Part shown: positions 53,596 to 64,000 of the stretch, in pieces
Layout: each line of letters begins with the position of its first letter
Position numbering within the stretch: the first letter of the stretch is position 1
Assembly (NCBI GenBank): GCA_047967505.1
Contig: CM106540.1
DNA: 64,000 bases
Direction: 5' to 3' (one strand)
DNA from: Dipteris shenzhenensis
Taxonomy: Eukaryota > Polypodiophyta > Polypodiopsida > Gleicheniales
Position numbers and translations under genes: made by a program
The notes under the pieces: model-generated
What the model was told of the DNA's origin: nothing
Database searches by the model: none
Seen by the model: the letters and a program-made list of their open reading frames with translations, nothing else

Positions 53596-54905
53596 TCACA
53601 ACTCTTGTGATGCTTCTAGTGGAGACTCTGGCAACTCTTCGGATGCTTCCAATGGAGGCTGTGGTGCTGTAGATGTACACTCGGTCTCTACTTCTTTTGT
53701 AGTATGTAGTGCTTTCGGAGTAGACTCAGTATCCTCTTCCTTAAATGCAAGCGGAGGCGGTGGCAACTCTTCTGATGCTTCCAGTGGAGGCTGTGGTGCT
53801 GTAGGTGTACATTGGGTCTCTACTTCTTCTGTAGTATGCAGTGCTTTCATAGTAGACTCAGTCTCCTCTTCCTTAAAGGGAAGCTCTGGTATTGCTTCAG
53901 TTGCACGTTGTATTCTAATGGCAGCAATTAGGTCTCGAATGATTTCAGCCCTAAACAATTGTATATCCTCCTCTGAATATTTGAGCTCCAAAGAGTCTTC
54001 CGATGAGATCTGTGGCATAAGTGAGAAAATTTCTTTGAAAATCAACATGCAGTTGTAGGCAACTCTCCACCCACAACTATGCCCATCTTCCTGCTCTACT
54101 ACTAAACGCTTTTGGAAGTCTACTGAGTCTTTGTACTGTCCTATTTCTCTAATAGCAGATACCAACTTCTCAATCGACCTGCTCATCGTGACATATTAAA
54201 AAAACTTAGTGTATCTATCACATAAGGTACATAATATAGAAGTAACAACAGATTAATAGAATACTTACGTTTGCACTGAGCCATGAAAGCCTGCAATGGA
54301 GTTAACAAACCAACAATAGTTGTCTTCAAGGTTCCAAACCACCAGACTCCAATGTTCCCTACACGAATAATTAAGAACCATTATTATTTAACATAATGTT
54401 GCCAGTACAAGATGAAAATAAAGGTTGCCATGATACTTACATCTCATGATATGCCATAAATAGGACTCGCACGCCATGTAAATGTAAAGGCTGTAATAAT
54501 TTACAAACATCGGCTATTGTCTTTCTGCTATCGCTAAGTATAGGAGAAAGGAGGGAATCCAACATATATGCACGATTTTGTACGACTCTACCAAATCGTG
54601 AGATAACTATACTGCACCAACAAATAAATGAATATTAGCTTATTAGATTTAATCAAAATAAATGAATATTAGCTTATTAGCTTATTAGATTAAATCAAAA
54701 TATTGAATTATCAAGTAGAGAAAAAGTTTGTATCAAAGCTGAGAATGGCCATCATAACGTTGTTATTGACCTCATTTGAAGCTCTAGAGAGAATTGAAAT
54801 CTCTTCTCCCCCAAATTCAAGATACTGAGGTCTATGTTGAATCATAACCCTAACATTAAAAGAGCTTCCCAATTCTTTTAATGAGGCCATGTTTGTAGAG
54901 TTGAG
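53596..54905 (-). pseudogene. Polyprotein, Ulp1-like protease module 3
   Basis: Third of three tandem protease modules. It consists of the end of exon 54739-55203 (SSFNVRVMIQ...EVNNNVMMAIL), exon 54441-54611 (171 nt), exon 54269-54358 (90 nt) and terminal exon 53596-54178. Active-site features are EHWSLVVWNLE (His), CWFVNSIAGF (Asn where Ulp1 proteases have Asp) and VEQEDGHSCGWRVAYNC (Gln and Cys six residues apart). The protein ends in a tail with two copies of FKEEETEST.KALHTT.EVET and PLEASEELP repeats, rich in Glu and Pro. The donor needed after the first segment is CT instead of GT (54737-54738), so normal splicing into this module is probably lost. Confidence 0.78.
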
Positions 54906-55952
54906 GTCATCTATCCTCTTTGACTCTTTGATGGCATTCATTTCGCAATCAATGATTGCTCGAATGGTACATGTTATAAATGCATAGAGATGCAAATCCG
55001 TATATGTTGATAGTGTGGTGTCATTTTGCATCTCAAAAATTTGACCAAGTACCAAAAAGCAATTGTAGCCCACCCTCCATCCACAATTATAGATGTGGCT
55101 ATTATCTTGATGTGATACCTGACATGTTATATACTCTATTTGTTGTGCCAAGTCACATTGCCGCATTACTATGTCGATAGCATCTACTAATTTTCGAGCT
55201 GATCTGCATATCAAAACATATAACAACAGTGAATATGTGCATTGCATATCAATCTACATGTCAAGAAGTGACAACAAGTGTAGTCTATACTTACTCTAAC
55301 ACATTGCCATGGACGGATGTCATTGAGTTTGCAAAGAAGTACTTCTTCGCAAGGATGTCCACGACTACCAGACTCCAATGTGAGCTGCATTATCAATAAA
55401 GAATAATTACTGTGTTTGAGACAATTCTAGCAATGCAATAGAAAAAACAAGTAGGGTTTGATGCTTACTTCTCATAATATGCTGTAAAAATAACTCGTGC
55501 GTCATTCATAGGAATGTGCTTCAACCACTTGCAAACATTCTCTATGGTTTCTTCTTTGTTGCTAAGCACTTCCGAAATACGAGGATCGAGCATATATGAA
55601 ACGCTTTGTATATTTTGCGGAAAATTTGCTATAACATTGCTATATTAAAAAAAAAAGTATTAGCTTCTTGGGTTTAATCAAAATAAGCAAAGTATAAAGC
55701 CAAGGAAAAGGCTGCATCAAACCTGAGGATGGTTGTAATGACTTTGACATTAACCTCATTCTTAGGATTCAAGAGGATTGAAATCTCTTCTTCACCAAAT
55801 TCAAAAAAATGAGGTTGTTGTCGAATTAACAACATAGCAGTGAATGAACTTCCAATCTGCTCCAATAGATTCATATTTTTATGACTCATCTTATTGAGGG
55901 AGCAGTCTACATCGTATTCTTCTTCACTTGCTATGTCCTCCACATCCTCCTT
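54906..55952 (-). CDS. Polyprotein, Ulp1-like protease module 2
   Basis: Second module. Exon 55723-55952 (230 nt; SSFTAMLLIRQQPHFFEF, EVNVKVITTIL), exon 55469-55639 (171 nt; VSYMLDPRISEVLSNKEETI), exon 55295-55384 (90 nt; SHWSLVVVDI with the His, FFANSMTSVHG with the Asn) and the first part of exon 54739-55203 (HIYNCGWRVGYNCFLVLGQIF with the Cys). All intron ends are GT-AG and the phases equal those of module 1. The Gln that precedes Cys is displaced by two residues here, so this module is the most diverged and may be catalytically impaired. I see no stop codon in it. Confidence 0.75.
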
Positions 55953-56401
55953 CTGCCATAAAAATATAAAAAAGTTATGCGATGTACACATCCCAAATAA
56001 AGGCTTAAACAAGCAGATAAGGTTTCATACATGCTTTCATTAGTGTAAGTCTCTCCTCTGCTTGGAGCAAAAATTTAAAAAGGTTTCATACACGCTTTCA
56101 TTAGAGTGAGTCTCTCCTTCTCTTGGATGAAAAATTTAAAAAGTTATGAGATTTACACATCCCAAATAAAAATAATGGTTTAAATAATCATAGAAGTATA
56201 AAGATAGCATGCTTTCATTAGACAAGTTATGAGATTTATACATCCCAAATAAAATTAATGGTTTAAATAATTATAAAAGTATAAAGATAGCATGCTTTCA
56301 TTAAACTCATTCTCTTCTCCTTTTGGAAGAAAATATAAAAAAGTTATGAGATTTATAAAAGGCTGGAACAAGTATACAAGTATAAAGATAAGGTTTTATA
56401 C

Positions 56402-57504
56402 ATGCTGCAATGTAGTCATATTTTCATGTTGTTTCCCAATGGTAGTAATTAGATGCTGAATACTCTCAGCCCAAAATGCTAGCAGATCAGCTTCTGTATA
56501 TGATTCCATTTTGACTGGTAACTCCAGATCAAAAATCTCTCTAAGAAACAACATGCAGTTGTAGGCGACTCTCCACCCACAGCTGTGTCCATCTTTTTGC
56601 TCCACTGGCAGACGTCTTTTGAATTCTACTTGATCTTGTTGCTCCGTGGTTGTTCTGACAGCAGATACTAGCCGATATGCAGCACTGTCCAGCATGACAT
56701 ATGAAATATATTAATATGTCATGATCATAAGATACAAAATAAGAAAGTATCAAAAATATTAAGAGAATAATTACCTTGGGGAGTTGGCATGATAGCCTTC
56801 TATTGAATTCACAAACCATAAATGGTTGAGTTCAAGGTCCCAGAAGATCAGACTCCAATGTGAGCTACACGACCAGAATAAAAATGATTATTGTTTTACA
56901 CAAACTTGCCAAAGAAATAGTAAAAATAAGGTTAGAGTTGATACTTACGCCTCATGATAAGGCATTAAGATGACTCGCACCCCATCTAAATTCAAAGGGC
57001 TTAACCAGGTACAAACATCTTCTATAGTCTTTTGAGGAGAGCTAAGAATAGAAGAAAGGAGAGCATCGAGCATGTAGACACGATGCTGCACTGTACTAGG
57101 AAGTTGAGAAATAACTACACTGCACCAAGAAATAAACAAACATTAGCTCATAGAATTGATTTGCATTTCTGCACTAGGAAACTGATATATAACTGAACTG
57201 TGAATAAATAAACAAATGTTAGCTTATTGAAGTAGCAATAAATAAATAAACATTACCTGAGAATGGCCAAGATAACATTGTCATTAACCTCTTTTAAAGG
57301 ATTGGAGAGGATTGAAACCTCCTCTCTACCAAAGCCTAAATACTGAGGTTCTCGTTTCAAAACGATCTTAACTTGAAATGAGCTCTCCATTTTATCTAAT
57401 GCAGCTAAATTTGATTTTTCAATCAAATTTAGAGGTGGTTGCATTGTTGAAGTAGAAGGGAGTGCCTCCGTATTGACTTTATCCATTTCTTCTCCCTCTA
57501 TTGC
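56402..57504 (-). CDS. Polyprotein, Ulp1-like protease module 1
   Basis: First module, four exons: 57257-57504 (acceptor TTTACAG; linker plus SSFQVKIVLKREPQYLGF), 56949-57119 (171 nt; YMLDALLSSILSSPQKTIED, VRVILMPYHEA), 56775-56864 (90 nt; SHWSLIFWDLELNHLWFVNS) and 56402-56684 (RRLPVEQKDGHSCGWRVAYN). His, Asn, Gln and Cys are placed as in C48/Ulp1 cysteine proteases, which cut SUMO or related tags, except that Asn replaces Asp. The exons join in frame (leftover AG+T, GC+C, AG+T), and the next exon continues in phase 0. Whether it cleaves SUMO, the polyprotein itself, or nothing is unknown. Confidence 0.8.
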
Positions 57505-57596
57505 CTGTAAACAAATATGAGAGATTAGATTCATTATCTTTAAATTTAAATCTTATTTAAAAAATTGTATTTAGTTGAGAAATAGAGAGTTCATAC

Positions 57597-60500
57597 CGCT
57601 AAGTATTGTCGTAGTGGCCTTTTTTCATAACCCTGCGAGCCATAATTATCAACCATAATTATCAAAGAGGGCATCATCATATTTGTCTTCATCCACCAAC
57701 CTCTCTGTGAATGGGTCATGTAAGTCCATCTTTTCATCATCAACAACTAGGACATTATGATCTTCAAGGTAATCATCCATGTCATCGGTGTCCTTGTGGT
57801 CTATCTCTTTTTCATAGCCTGTGGTTAGATCTGCTTGAAGCTGGAAATAGGCCATGAAATGCTTATTTTCAATAATATTGGTGGAGTTGCCTTTTCTTAG
57901 GAGATCCTCAAATAAATATCCCATCCTGCACAAGGTGACCTCCCAACCTGCCGGCAGCAAATTCTCCATCATGGTAAGCAAGAGACTCCCACTTTTTGCA
58001 GGACTTCCGTAGTTGTTTTTTTGATAATGTATGGACCTGGGAATATCTTGCTCTTCTAGCATCAATCTCAAATTATTTGAATTCCCTCTTATGTTCTTTT
58101 GTAAAGAGTGATCAGGGTTGGGACTCCGCATACACAGAAAGAATGATTCAAGAGTTTGAATCGCTATGCCACATTCTCTCTTGCCTCTCTTTGCTGCATA
58201 AACACCACTATAGATCTTCAAATCTGATGAATATGCTCGCTCTAGAGTAACCTGCATGGCTTCTTTGTCTTTTTTATCAACAAATATGACAATGTTACAA
58301 ATCGCCACTTTGCTAATGGTGGTATATACTATTCTATCAATGAAGTTATGGATATCATCGCTAGAGACTTCATTGATAAAGAATAGTTGTGGCTTATCCC
58401 ATGCTGACTCATTCTTAAAGAAGTCATCTTCTGAGACTCCCCTGAAGTTGACAAGCTTTCCAGACTCTGCCGTAACCTCTACATTAAATTGAAAGCTTTG
58501 GTGCATATCTGTCGGCATTCTTATCTCGCTGATTAATCTTTCCACATATGCAACCACCTGTTGTGGGATCTCTTTTCTCATATAAGAGGTTACTATTTCC
58601 GACCCATATTCATCCTTTTTAATCCACCTGTTGGCCCATAGCTTTACCTTGGGTGTTGACAAAGAAGCTATATGCTTCACCACATTATAGTCAATGTTGC
58701 AATGAGTAAGTGGAATTTGTTTCTCTGACAGCAAATACTTGATGGCACTATGCACTGCATCATGCCTCACCTGTACATTGATGCATTCTTCCATGCAGTG
58801 GTCTTTGTCTTTTTTTCCAAAAAACCATTCTTTCTTTAAAATTCTTTGTGCTGCCATGGATGCATACTTATCAGGTAGGTACTTTACAGGCCTCCACATC
58901 CTTGCCGTCAACTCCTTCTTATCCATTACCTTTGACTTGCCGGAGATAAACAAAGGAGCTTCATAGGTCAGCTGTCCACGCTCACAAGCAATGCACGTTT
59001 CAAGCATCTCATTGAACACTTCAACAGGACGAAATATGATAGAAGTATAGTCGGCATATCTGTCCCTCACCACCTTGAGGCTTGTCATACTTTCTTCCCG
59101 CTCTTGGGTTCCCCTAGGCACAATTGCACTCAAAGAAGTATAAAAGTTTGTGAGTGTGTCGGCGTCTGCTTTTGTGACCTTTCGCTTCAAATCAGGATTT
59201 GGGGAACCAAATGTTGTCCATATCACCCTTGCCTTCTGTAAGACCTCTGATGTTGAGGATATCTTACGCTTTCCATGGACATAATGATTAAGTCTTTCGG
59301 ACTCAATCAAATACTTAATCTCATGCTTGAATATACAGATCATTGCAGGATAATAATGGAATGAGCTTATCTTTACAAATTGTTCTGGAGTGAGTCTTTT
59401 GCCCTCCTTTGCTTCCCTTGCGATCTGATTACAAGCATAAGCCCAATGTTGACCATCAATGGGCTGGAATCTGCAATGAAGGAGAAATTCCTTCTTGACT
59501 TCCTTTAGCATATTCTCTCCTTGTGCCTCTTCGCTTTGTTCATGTGGAATATTTTTTAGAGTGTTTTTAAAGAATTGACTGAAGATCTCCTCGAAATGTG
59601 TAGGCCCTGTAAATGTTATTTGATCCAGAAAACTATTTTTGGTTGGACAAAACATTATTGGGCGCAAGACCACATTACTTGCCACAGGTTTCTTACCATC
59701 TCTCAAAGCCTCGTATATTTGCATTGCATAGGATATATCAAGGCTTCGGCTATTAGTAAACAGAGCTGCAGCTTCCACATCTTTGGCATTCACAAACCAC
59801 GTCCTTTGACCCCAGATATATCCCACATCATCATCTGTAACTGCTTCATTAAGACGCAGATTAAGATTTTTAATTGATGTGAGTTCATCTTGATCATCTT
59901 CAGCCTCGGATTCTGAGTCTTCTTCATCTTTCTCTTTTTTTGGCCGTTTTTCATCCACATTATCTTTCTCTACAGTGGGATGATGTCTTTTCTTACTGCT
60001 TGGAACCGTGGCTCTTGCAGTACTAGCCTTTTGCATTTCACGTCGTGGTTTGCTAGCAAGAGCTTCTAGCATAGCTGCAGTGGATCGACCTTGATCTTCT
60101 TCAATTTTTGCTAATTCCCGTGCACTCAAGGCTTGTTTTTCATCATCCTTAGTTACATTCACCGTTTCTGGCTCTAGAAGTTTGCGCTCATGTTCTACAG
60201 GTTTGTGACAGTGTGCCTGTTCTTCTTGTCCCTGCATTGAAGTCTGAGCTTTTTGATCTCCTTCATGTGATGATTCTTGCATATGGAGAGCATATTCTGC
60301 ATCTTGAAAGTATTCAAACATTATCTTTGCATGCATCCTTTTTGCCACCACACTAGGAAATTGCTCCCAAGTATATGAAAGAGTCTCCAATGCCCTTTGC
60401 AACTCTGGAAACTTTGATGATTGAGGAGGAGGCATCACAAAGGTCTTTGCGTCTCTCCTTGACACAATAAAATGCATACCGCCAACTTCAGGATCTGAAC

Positions 60501-60819
60501 TCTTTGTTAAAATATCCACAAAGGTGTCTTTTAGCTGAATTATTATGCCTACTACAAGGCTTGAAGTCATATCTTTTTTGAAGAAAGTAGCATCCCATGG
60601 ATCTTCAACACCATTGAACTTCCTTTTTGACATAAGTAGAAAGAGTCTCTTTTCCTTTTGATGAAGAAACCAGGCTCTTCTACCCATGTGATATCGAGTC
60701 CACCTACCAAAGCCATTGGGGCTATATTCCTTTCCTTTGAAATTCAAAGTGACATCAGAAACCCATTCTCTGATCTCAGAGTCATCTAGCATAGCCATCA
60801 CATTAGCTGATTGCTCCAT
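57597..60819 (-). pseudogene. Polyprotein N-terminal exon: DGQH-motif and methyltransferase-like protein (frameshifted near its end)
   Basis: First coding exon, about 1,070 codons before a 13-bp duplication. The ATG at 60819 lies four bases after a TTCTTGTAG acceptor, implying a leader exon upstream. An N-terminal domain (EWVSDVTLNFKGKEYSPNGF, GRWTRYHMGRRAWFLHQKEK) precedes a basic then acidic stretch (about 273-315) that looks like a nuclear signal. A DGQH motif at 455-458 (RFQPIDGQHWAYACNQIA) recalls ParB/DndB-type domains. From about 800 on, the order WDKPQLFFINEV, ICNIVIFVDKKDKEAM, ESFFLCMRS, LLLTMMENLLPAGWEV and RKGNSTNIIE follows the layout of N4/N6 DNA methyltransferases, but without a DPPY motif. 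Both resemblances are by eye. It terminates early at 57649, after which the original frame continues to a donor at 57597/57596. Confidence 0.65.
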
Positions 60820-60823
60820 AATC

Positions 60824-61877
60824 CTACAAGAAAAGATAATGAAGAATTTAGATACATACAAGTAAAGTACAATATACAACCCTTGATACAATAAATGTGG
60901 AAAATAGCCCAAAAGGCTTTACAAGGCTTCATATGGCAATAAATGTGGGAAATAGCCTAAAAGGCTTTACAAGGCTTAAATATTTGTACAAATGTAAAAG
61001 AATTAGCCAATAAAGCTTTACAAGTAATATAAAATGTCGTCTAGTGATAAAGCTTCAATCTTCGTGAAGATTCATGTAATCTGTCCATCCATTGATATCT
61101 GAGCACTGATACCCAACTGGTGCAATCTATCCACTAAAAACTGTTCCACTGTGCAGCCCACATGATATCCACTTATGCATCCCACTGATACTCATTAATT
61201 AGTGAATGGTCGGGATGGTCGGGTTTATTACAAGGCGCTTCATATGACAATAAATGTAAAAAATAGCATAAAAGGCTTTACAAGGATTTTTATGACAATA
61301 AATGAGCTTAAATATTTATACAAATGCAATAAAAATAACCAATAATCATCAAGCTCCAATATGTCCCATGACATGTAATCTGTCCACTGATATATGCAAT
61401 CTGTCCACTGATATCTGCTCATGCAATCTGTCCACTGATATCTGCTCATGCAATCTGCCCACTGATAAACTTCTTGGTAAATGGTAAAAGGTCTTATTTA
61501 ATAGCATGTTATGAGTGTTAAACTGCATGTGAGCGAAGGGACTGACAACGATTAGAAACTAGTTAGAAAAATTTGAGCATGGCTTCGATTGGCAACTTGG
61601 AGAATTGTCTCTCCTCTAAGGCAATCTAATCTATGCTAAACTATGCTAAACCAATCGTCGAAGCGAAGAAAAGCAATAAATAATTTCTTTTTCTGTGTTC
61701 ATTTTAATGTGCTGGGGTTTAAGAGGCTTAAATATGCAAAAGAAGGGGTTGTGATGTAGAGGCTAAACCTGCATGTGATATAAATAAAGAACAAGTATCT
61801 AAAGAAAAGTTCACATTTTTCAATTTAAAAGATGAATATATATAAAAACATTATCTCACCTTCAAAACAAACCATAA
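60824..61877. other. Upstream spacer/leader intron of the polyprotein gene
   Basis: Contains three copies of AAATAGCCTAAAAGGCTTTACAAGG-type sequence (near 60900, 60950 and 61262) and four copies of ATGCAATCTGTCCACTGATATCTGCTC-type sequence (61375-61470). The rest is AT-rich. No coding. The pyrimidine tract and acceptor at 60824 suggest that all of it is intron. Confidence 0.55.
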
Positions 61878-62500
61878 ATTCACTCTTTTATAATTTTTTA
61901 AAAGTATAATATAAAATATGTAAATATATAAAACTCTCTTTACTTTCTCTCTCTCTCTCTCTCTCTCTCTACTCCTAAATCTCTTTGTAGCCATAGTCAA
62001 GACACCTCATTCTCTCTCTTAATCTCTCTCTCTCTCTCTCTATAACTCTTAAGTATTTTTCATTCCTCTCTCTCTCTCCCTCTCTCTCCCTCTCTCTCTT
62101 TCTCTCTCCCTCTCTCTCTTTCTCTCTCTCTCCCTCTCTCTCCCTACTCTCTCCCTCCCTCAAGGAGCCACGGTCCCCAAGAGAAGCCAAGGTCCCCAAG
62201 AGACCCGCTTCTCTCTCTTAATCTCTCTCCCTCTCTCTCCTCTCTCTTTCTTTCCCTCCCTACTCTTCTCTCTCATTTAAAAATATAATATAAAAGATGT
62301 AAATATATAAAACTCTCTTTACTTTCTCTCTCTCTCTCTCTCTCCTCCTAAATCTCCTTGTAGCCATAGTCAAGACACCTCATTCTCTCTCTTAATCTCT
62401 CTCTCTCTCTCTTTGACAACTCTTAAGTATTTTTCTCTCTATCCTCATCCCACTTATTCTCTCTCTCCCTCTCCCTCCCTCTAGCACAGAAGTTTCATTC

Positions 62501-62531
<31 letters not shown>

Positions 62532-64000
62532 TCTCTCTCCCTCTCTCTCTCTCCCTCTCTCTCCCTAAGTCTCCCTCTTCTCTTCTCTCTCTCTCTCTCT
62601 TTTCCTCTCTCCTCTCGCCACGTTTCATTCCCATAAACATCTCTCTCTCTCTCCCTCTCTCTCTTTCTCTCTCTCCCTCTCTCTCTTTCTCTCTCCCTCT
62701 CTCTCCCTACTCTCTCCCTCCCTCAAGTAGCCACGGCCCCCAAGAGACCCGCTTCTCTCTCTTAATCTCTCTCCCCCTCTCTCCTCTCTCTTTACCAGCT
62801 TCTCTCTCTTAATCTCTCTCCGCCTCTCTCCTCTCTCTTTCTTTCCCTCCCTACTCTTCTCTCTCATTTAAGGAGCCCCTCTTCTCTGTGTGAGTCTCTC
62901 TCTCTCTCTCCCTCTCTTAAGGAGCCCCTCTTCTCTCTCTTGATTTCTCTCTTTCCCTCCCTCCCTATTCTCCCATTTCTCAAATTTACAAACTCAAATA
63001 TAAATAAAAAACTAATTAAAATAGAACTCAAAAACTCAAATAAGAAACTAATTTAAAAAGAATTGTAATGCCTTCTAAAAGACCACCCTCCTCAAAAACT
63101 TTAAGAATAAACTAATTGAAAAAGAATTATAAGTAAAGAAAAAGAATTACAATACGAATTTTAAGAAATAGAACTCAAAAACCTTAACAAGAAACTAATT
63201 GAAAAGAATTGTAAGTAAAGAAATAGAATTACAAGACGAATAAAAAAGAATGCAAGTACCTGGAAAAAGTGAAAAAAGTAAGGCTCGGCTTATCCTTTCT
63301 CTTCCGCTCTTGGTTGCTTCAATGAAACGAGGGGAGAGTTAAAACTAGTCCACTCCTACACATAAATTTGAATTTTTAAAAAAGAGAGGGAAATTTGAAT
63401 TCATTATAAATTTGAATTCAAATTTGTGTTCAACATTCTTCTTATACTTTCTTCTTATACGTTCCTTTTGAATTCAAATTTATGTTCAACATTCTTCTTG
63501 ATACTTTCTTCAACATTCTTCTCAATTCTCGTAAGTCCTTTTCATTCTCGTAAGTCCTTTTCATGTAAGTCCTTTTCATTCTTCTCGTAAGTCAAATCTT
63601 ATTTTTCGTTCTTGCTCGTGATAGTAAGTCAAATCGTCCTCTCCCATCTCTCTCCTTCTGCTCCCTCTCTCTCTCTCCTTCTCTCTCTCTCCTCTCTCTC
63701 CTCTCCTTCCCTCCATCCATCCCTCGACCCAATCCTCTCCTCCAACCTCCTTCCCTCCGCCGCCAAAACTCCTCCCTTCCCCTCGCCCCCCTCCTTCCCC
63801 AAACTCCCCCTCCCCCTCCCCCCTCCCCTCCCGCTACCCTTCCCCTCTCCCGTCGCCTAACCTCTTCCTCCCCTACCCCTTTTTCCCCCTACCCCCTTTT
63901 AACCTTCCTCCCTTTTCCACACCCCCCTTGGCAACCCCCCCAACCCTTCCACCCTCTTCCCCACTCTCCCTTTGGCCCCCCCTCCCTCCCTCCTTGGCGA
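61878..64000 (-). repeat. Right arm (long terminal inverted repeat, cut by window end)
   Basis: Inverse of the left arm from its inner edge outward: AT-rich edge (61878-61940), CT microsatellite (61943-62960) with GCCACGG boxes at 62168 and 62731, A-rich intron-like segment (62980-63250), leader block (63260-63350), AATTC repeats (63400-63600), CT tract, and the start of the C-rich zone. It is shorter than the left arm for the same span, mainly from microsatellite contraction and fewer palindrome boxes. Confidence 0.75.
63260..63360 (-). promoter_or_regulatory. Leader exon in right arm, TATA box deleted
   Basis: On the minus strand GAAGCAACCAAGAGCGGAAG ... TTTTTCCAG/GTACTTG matches the left-arm leader. 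The roughly 36 bases carrying CTTATATATACTC and the ATTC repeats are missing between CTAGTTTT and CTCTCCCCTCG. This leader is the natural 5' exon for the polyprotein, splicing to 60823. Confidence 0.55.

Larger units (their letters stand above)
46452..64000. mobile_element. Giant long-TIR element with polyprotein gene (right end beyond window)
   Basis: Satellite sequence stops at 46451. The region 48880-51485 then reappears inverted at 61878-63640, including non-microsatellite blocks: GTCTTGACTATGGCTAC, GTAAAGAGAGTTTTATATATTTACAT, the leader block GAAGCAACCAAGAGC, and CAAATTTGAATTC. The G-rich zone before 48880 corresponds to the C-rich zone after 63640. Between the arms (51486-61877) lie a 150-aa gene and a 12-exon polyprotein, both on the minus strand. 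No known transposase was recognised. The outer right end, and so the target duplication and full size (over 17.5 kb), are not visible. A segmental inverted duplication is the alternative. Confidence 0.65.

Noticed and set aside
53596-57504. Mutator-like element carrying a Ulp1 domain as the explanation of the long-TIR element
   Set aside because: Long TIRs and Ulp1 fit, but no MULE transposase block was seen anywhere between the arms. I keep it only as an alternative.

Overview
The window reads as a repeat-dense, heterochromatin-like piece of a land-plant nuclear genome. The signs are plant-type telomere heptamers (TTTAGGG) inside a tandem repeat, several Ty1/copia retrotransposons, CACTA and hAT transposons, initiator-Met primer sites, GT-AG introns and a 182-bp satellite with higher-order structure. 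I see no tRNA, rRNA, CRISPR array or confident single-copy host gene. Nearly every coding region belongs to a mobile element and most are broken. The species cannot be told from the sequence.

Layout. 1-4460 is a copia element on the minus strand, cut by the window edge, whose polyprotein is one frame with two amber codons; it sits in an older copia fragment (4461-4800). 5100-6570 is a 144-bp tandem repeat, followed by a decayed hAT transposase (6839-8880) and a 9-bp minisatellite (9296-9830). 10329-12910 is the 3' half of a second copia with its LTR. 12921-17950 holds two CACTA deletion derivatives that share the same 5' 1 kb, followed by the 3' half of a CACTA transposase in opposite orientation (18127-20290), a third copia (20291-23452) and a CACTA-associated fragment (23586-24144).

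24240-28748 and 42726-46451 are the two halves of one 182-bp satellite array. A 14-kb DNA transposon (28749-42725) splits it, leaving a 4-bp CAAG duplication and about 29-bp terminal inverted repeats. It carries two convergent genes: a RING-finger protein with a SUMO-interaction-like tail (three exons, plus strand) and a DDD-type transposase (two exons, minus strand; Sola-like is my best guess). Both genes start just inside clusters of a 14-bp palindrome, ACCTCGATCGAGGT. Telomere-motif repeats lie between them.

46452 to the window end is a second, larger element with multi-kilobase terminal inverted repeats made of G-rich, GA/CT microsatellite and palindrome tracts. Its interior encodes, on the minus strand, a 12-coding-exon polyprotein of about 1,933 codons. 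This has a 1,070-codon first coding exon with a DGQH motif (ParB/DndB-like) and a C-terminal half that resembles a degenerate DNA methyltransferase. Three tandem copies of a four-exon Ulp1-like cysteine protease follow. I do not recognise this combination, and it is the best candidate for an undescribed system here. The copy looks dying: a 13-bp duplication shifts the frame, one splice donor is lost, and the TATA box of its driving inverted repeat is deleted.
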